Part shown: piece after piece, positions 61,492 to 64,000 of the stretch | Layout: each line of letters begins with the position of its first letter | Position numbering within the stretch: position 1 is the stretch's first letter | NCBI GenBank assembly: GCA_945898725.1 | Contig: CAMDIK010000003.1 | Span: 42,543-106,542 of the forward strand | DNA length: 64,000 nucleotides | Direction: 5' to 3' | DNA from: Rickettsia typhi | GTDB taxonomy: Bacteria; Pseudomonadota; Alphaproteobacteria; Rickettsiales; Deianiraeaceae | Position numbers and translations under genes: made by a program | The notes under the pieces: model-generated | The model's input: the letters and a program-made list of their open reading frames with translations, nothing else | Told to the model about the DNA's origin: nothing | Databases searched by the model: none

Positions 61492-62856
61492 ATGCAACCT
61501 AGAAAAGACCTAAATAATCAGGTGGAAATAGATGAAAATGCTGCCGAGGAAGGTGAGTTAAAAACCGCAAAAAAGGCAAAGATTAAGAAGTATATCCAAA
61601 TGACAGCAGGGGTTGTTGGCGTGGGATTTATGATATATAATGTAATGTTTGCACCAGAGCCTGCACCAAGTGAATCATCTGACGGCGCAACAACAGAGGC
61701 AAACAGCGCACCCCCTCCCCCTCCACCTGTGCAAGATTTTGCCAAAGATGATATTGATCTTAATATTACAAATAAAGGTGCTGTTGCAAAAAAAGAAGTT
61801 CAAGAATTTACGCAAGCCCCAATTGAGCTAGACAAAGCAAATGCTCCTGAAGTTCAAGCGCCAGATTTACCACCGCTTCCGGAATTTAAGTTCACACCGC
61901 CTGAAAAAGAAGAAGAGAGATCAAGCAAGAAAAATGATGAGGAAAATATAAACAAACTAGATACAAAAACAAGTAAATCTGCCCCGGATGTTACCCAGTC
62001 AAAACCCGTGGATATGGCGCAAAATCCCGATCAGATAGTTGCAGAAAAGAAAAATCTCAACATGTTTACATTTACAAACGGGCAAGGTGGGGGTTATAGC
62101 CCGCCACCACCAAAAAAATCTGCACACACCGGCGATAAAGATTTTATAATTTACGATAAAACAAAACTAATTGAGGAAAATAAAAACCCCACCCAGCAGA
62201 ACAACAATGTTTCAATTACCAGTAATCAGAATCTTGAAAACTTCATCGCAATGGGGAAAATTATTGATATTGTGCTAGAAACTGCAATAAATTCACAACT
62301 TCCGGGAACTGTAAGGGGAATTGTTTCAATGGATGTATTTGGGGAGTCCGGTGTGAAAATTTTAATTCCCAAGGGAACAAGGGTATATGGTTCATATAAC
62401 AGCACGGTTGCCCGCGGACAATCCAGGCTAAATGTTATATGGAACAGGGTAATAAGACCAGATGGAGTTATGGTTGCAATGGCTGGAAGCGCAACAGATC
62501 AATTTGGAAGATTGGGTATAGAAGGTGATGTTGATAATCGCTATGGTGAAATATTTAGTAACTCTTTATTGTTAAGTTTTGTGAATCTTGGAACAGCAAT
62601 AGCACTGGAAAAAGTTACAACAAGTGGCGGGCAAACGCAGGTTGTAAACAGCAATGGCTCTGTTGCAACTACAAACATAAATCCTGTAAACACAGCAGCG
62701 CAAAGTGTGATACAAAGCACAACAGATATAGTAAAACAATTAACAGAGGGTGCAATGACCCTGCAACCAATTGTTACATTACCCCAAGGAACGCGAATGA
62801 AAATTATGGTAAATCAAGATATAACTCTTCCGGATTATGTAAAAAAGAAAATATGA
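61492..62856 (+). CDS. virB10: T4SS protein VirB10
   Basis: Spans both membranes and couples the T4SS ATPases to the outer-membrane pore. One transmembrane helix (about residues 35-53) is followed by a Pro-rich region (PPPPPP near 73, more up to 150), a disordered charged linker and the C-terminal TrbI/VirB10 beta-barrel (about 250-454), with GTVRGIVSMDVFGESG, IPKGTRVYGSY, RPDGVMVAM and the antenna region after GDVDNRYGEIFSNS. 454 residues. The stop overlaps the virB11 ATG (ATGA). Confidence 0.92.
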   Translation: MQPRKDLNNQVEIDENAAEEGELKTAKKAKIKKYIQMTAGVVGVGFMIYNVMFAPEPAPSESSDGATTEANSAPPPPPPVQDFAKDDIDLNITNKGAVAKKEVQEFTQAPIELDKANAPEVQAPDLPPLPEFKFTPPEKEEERSSKKNDEENINKLDTKTSKSAPDVTQSKPVDMAQNPDQIVAEKKNLNMFTFTNGQGGGYSPPPPKKSAHTGDKDFIIYDKTKLIEENKNPTQQNNNVSITSNQNLENFIAMGKIIDIVLETAINSQLPGTVRGIVSMDVFGESGVKILIPKGTRVYGSYNSTVARGQSRLNVIWNRVIRPDGVMVAMAGSATDQFGRLGIEGDVDNRYGEIFSNSLLLSFVNLGTAIALEKVTTSGGQTQVVNSNGSVATTNINPVNTAAQSVIQSTTDIVKQLTEGAMTLQPIVTLPQGTRMKIMVNQDITLPDYVKKKI

Positions 62857-64000
62857 AAATTCTAACAAATAACACAGCGCTTAATACATATCTTGGACCG
62901 TTTGATAGATTTTTCTCAATAGACGGTGTAAGCGAGGTTTCAATTAATCGCCCGGGGGAAGTTTGGGTTGAAAAGCACGGAGATGTTGCAAGACATGATG
63001 TTCCTGAACTTGATTTTGACCATCTGCGCGGGCTTGCAAATCTTATTTCAAGATCAACAGAACAAACAATTGACGAGGAAAGACCAGTGCTATCTGCAAC
63101 GCTGCCAAATGGATATCGTGTGCAAATTTTAATTCCACCAGCATGCGAAGCAGGAATGATATGCTATGCAATTCGTAAACCTTCATCTATGAAATGGAGC
63201 CTAGATGACTATGAAAAAATGGGATGTTTTTCTAATACCGCCACTGCAACCCAGGAGGATCCATACAGCTTAATTCTTTCAGAGCTTTTAGATCAGAAAA
63301 ATATTAAGGATTTTTTATATCAAAGCGTTGTTTGTAAGAAGAATTTGATAATATCAGGTGGTACCTCAACTGGTAAAACAACATTTGCCAATGCATTGCT
63401 TCGTGCAATTCCTGAAACTGAAAGGCTTATCACAGTTGAAGATGCAAGGGAAATTGATTTAAGCGGGCACCCAAATCGCCTGCATTTATTGGCATCAAAA
63501 GGTGGGCAGGGTAGAGCAAAAGTTACAGTGCAAGACTTAATTGAGGCATGTCTTCGTCTTCGTCCGGATAGAATTATTATTGGTGAGCTTCGTGGCGCAG
63601 AGGCTTTTAGCTTTCTACGTGCGATAAATACCGGTCACCCGGGGTCAATTGCCACTGTTCACGCAGATGCGCCTGATATGGCTCTTGAACAGCTAAAATT
63701 AATGGTTATGCAGGCAGGTCTTGGAATGCCGCCTTCAGAAATTAAGGCTTATATTCATCACGTTGTGGAAGTTGTGGCACAGTTAAAACGTGCAGATACA
63801 GGCGGTGTTAGGTTTATTTCGGAAGTTTATTTTAAAGGTAGAAAGCCAACAAAATATTCACAGAACAATAATTCTGGCGGCGAGGTTAGAGTTGAAGAGG
63901 CTCATGAAATTGTCAACCAAGCCCATAAAGATCTTAAGGAAAGTGAACTCACAGTTACAAAAAATGAATCAAAAATCTCACAAAATAACGAATTTCAAAA
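62853..64000 (+). CDS. virB11: T4SS ATPase VirB11, C-terminus beyond window
   Basis: Hexameric inner-membrane-associated ATPase of the T4SS. From ATG 62853 the frame is open to the end of the window (about 382 residues). Walker A GGTSTGKT is at 169-176; the Asp box (TVEDAREID), Walker B region (LRPDRIIIGELRG) and the His box (TGHPGSIATVHAD) are all intact. After about residue 335 there is an extra polar tail of 45 or more residues rich in Asn, Ser, Glu and Lys, longer than in standard VirB11. virD4 would be expected next, but lies outside the window. Confidence 0.92.
   Translation, partial: MKILTNNTALNTYLGPFDRFFSIDGVSEVSINRPGEVWVEKHGDVARHDVPELDFDHLRGLANLISRSTEQTIDEERPVLSATLPNGYRVQILIPPACEAGMICYAIRKPSSMKWSLDDYEKMGCFSNTATATQEDPYSLILSELLDQKNIKDFLYQSVVCKKNLIISGGTSTGKTTFANALLRAIPETERLITVEDAREIDLSGHPNRLHLLASKGGQGRAKVTVQDLIEACLRLRPDRIIIGELRGAEAFSFLRAINTGHPGSIATVHADAPDMALEQLKLMVMQAGLGMPPSEIKAYIHHVVEVVAQLKRADTGGVRFISEVYFKGRKPTKYSQNNNSGGEVRVEEAHEIVNQAHKDLKESELTVTKNESKISQNNEFQ

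Overview
The window is AT-rich and reads as the chromosome of a Rickettsiales-type alphaproteobacterium. Evidence: type IV secretion (T4SS) genes are scattered in small groups (virB2 with a small lipoprotein, virB3, a degenerate second-type virB4, virB10-virB11). Nuo subunits lie apart (nuoF, nuoH). A DUF2610 gene and a zinc-free 41-residue L36 are also typical of the order. Unlike classical intracellular Rickettsiales, the window also carries branched-chain amino acid genes (ilvB, ilvN, leuB), lysine/diaminopimelate genes (dapA, lysA), class I aldolase, transketolase and triosephosphate isomerase. It also has a complete type I secretion (T1SS) cassette with a 2900-residue RTX cargo, and pilin-like genes. 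This mix best fits an extracellular or ectosymbiotic lineage such as the Deianiraeaceae; that assignment is inference from gene content.

Layout. 1-4.8 kb: lipid genes (AsmA-like, pssA, DUF2610), an orphan gene, rpsU-rbfA, and a peptidoglycan amidase. 4.8-19.2 kb: the T1SS island, all on the plus strand: giant RTX protein, ABC transporter, HlyD adaptor, TolC, and a lipoprotein with a barrel-like tail. 19.2-24.7 kb: housekeeping (trmD, ubiG, tpiA, smpB, rpmJ, a truncated folC, ahpD-like, rsfS). 24.7-26.4 kb: pilin-like gene, virB2 and a lipoprotein. 26.5-34.9 kb: metG, tkt, a single-domain RelA/SpoT protein, hemH, a lipoprotein, ybeY, virB3, rpsJ. 34.9-43.1 kb: accessory zone with orphan genes, a 39-bp direct repeat, nuoF, a Cys-rich secreted peptide, ogt, DUF1905, GNAT, a glycosyltransferase-like protein and tRNA-Tyr. 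43.1-49 kb: GNAT, a MazG-NUDIX fusion, ilvN, ilvB, leuB, lysA. 49-56.8 kb: orphan proline-rich protein, fbaB, second pilin-like gene, dapA, tsaC-like, virB4, ybgC. 56.9-64 kb: an 825-residue orphan, tilS, nuoH, virB10, and virB11 running off the end.

Three signals stand out. First, the T1SS ABC protein keeps Walker A but has lost the signature, Walker B, Q-loop and H-loop residues. Second, at least seven orphan genes of unknown function are each preceded by a near-consensus promoter (TTGACA, 17 bp, TATAAT-like) with a short leader lacking a Shine-Dalgarno; two of these promoters are identical at 28 of 29 positions. They look like one co-expressed set of lineage-specific proteins, possibly effectors. 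Third, one of these orphans lies between two 39-bp direct repeats that each hold a perfect 18-bp palindrome.
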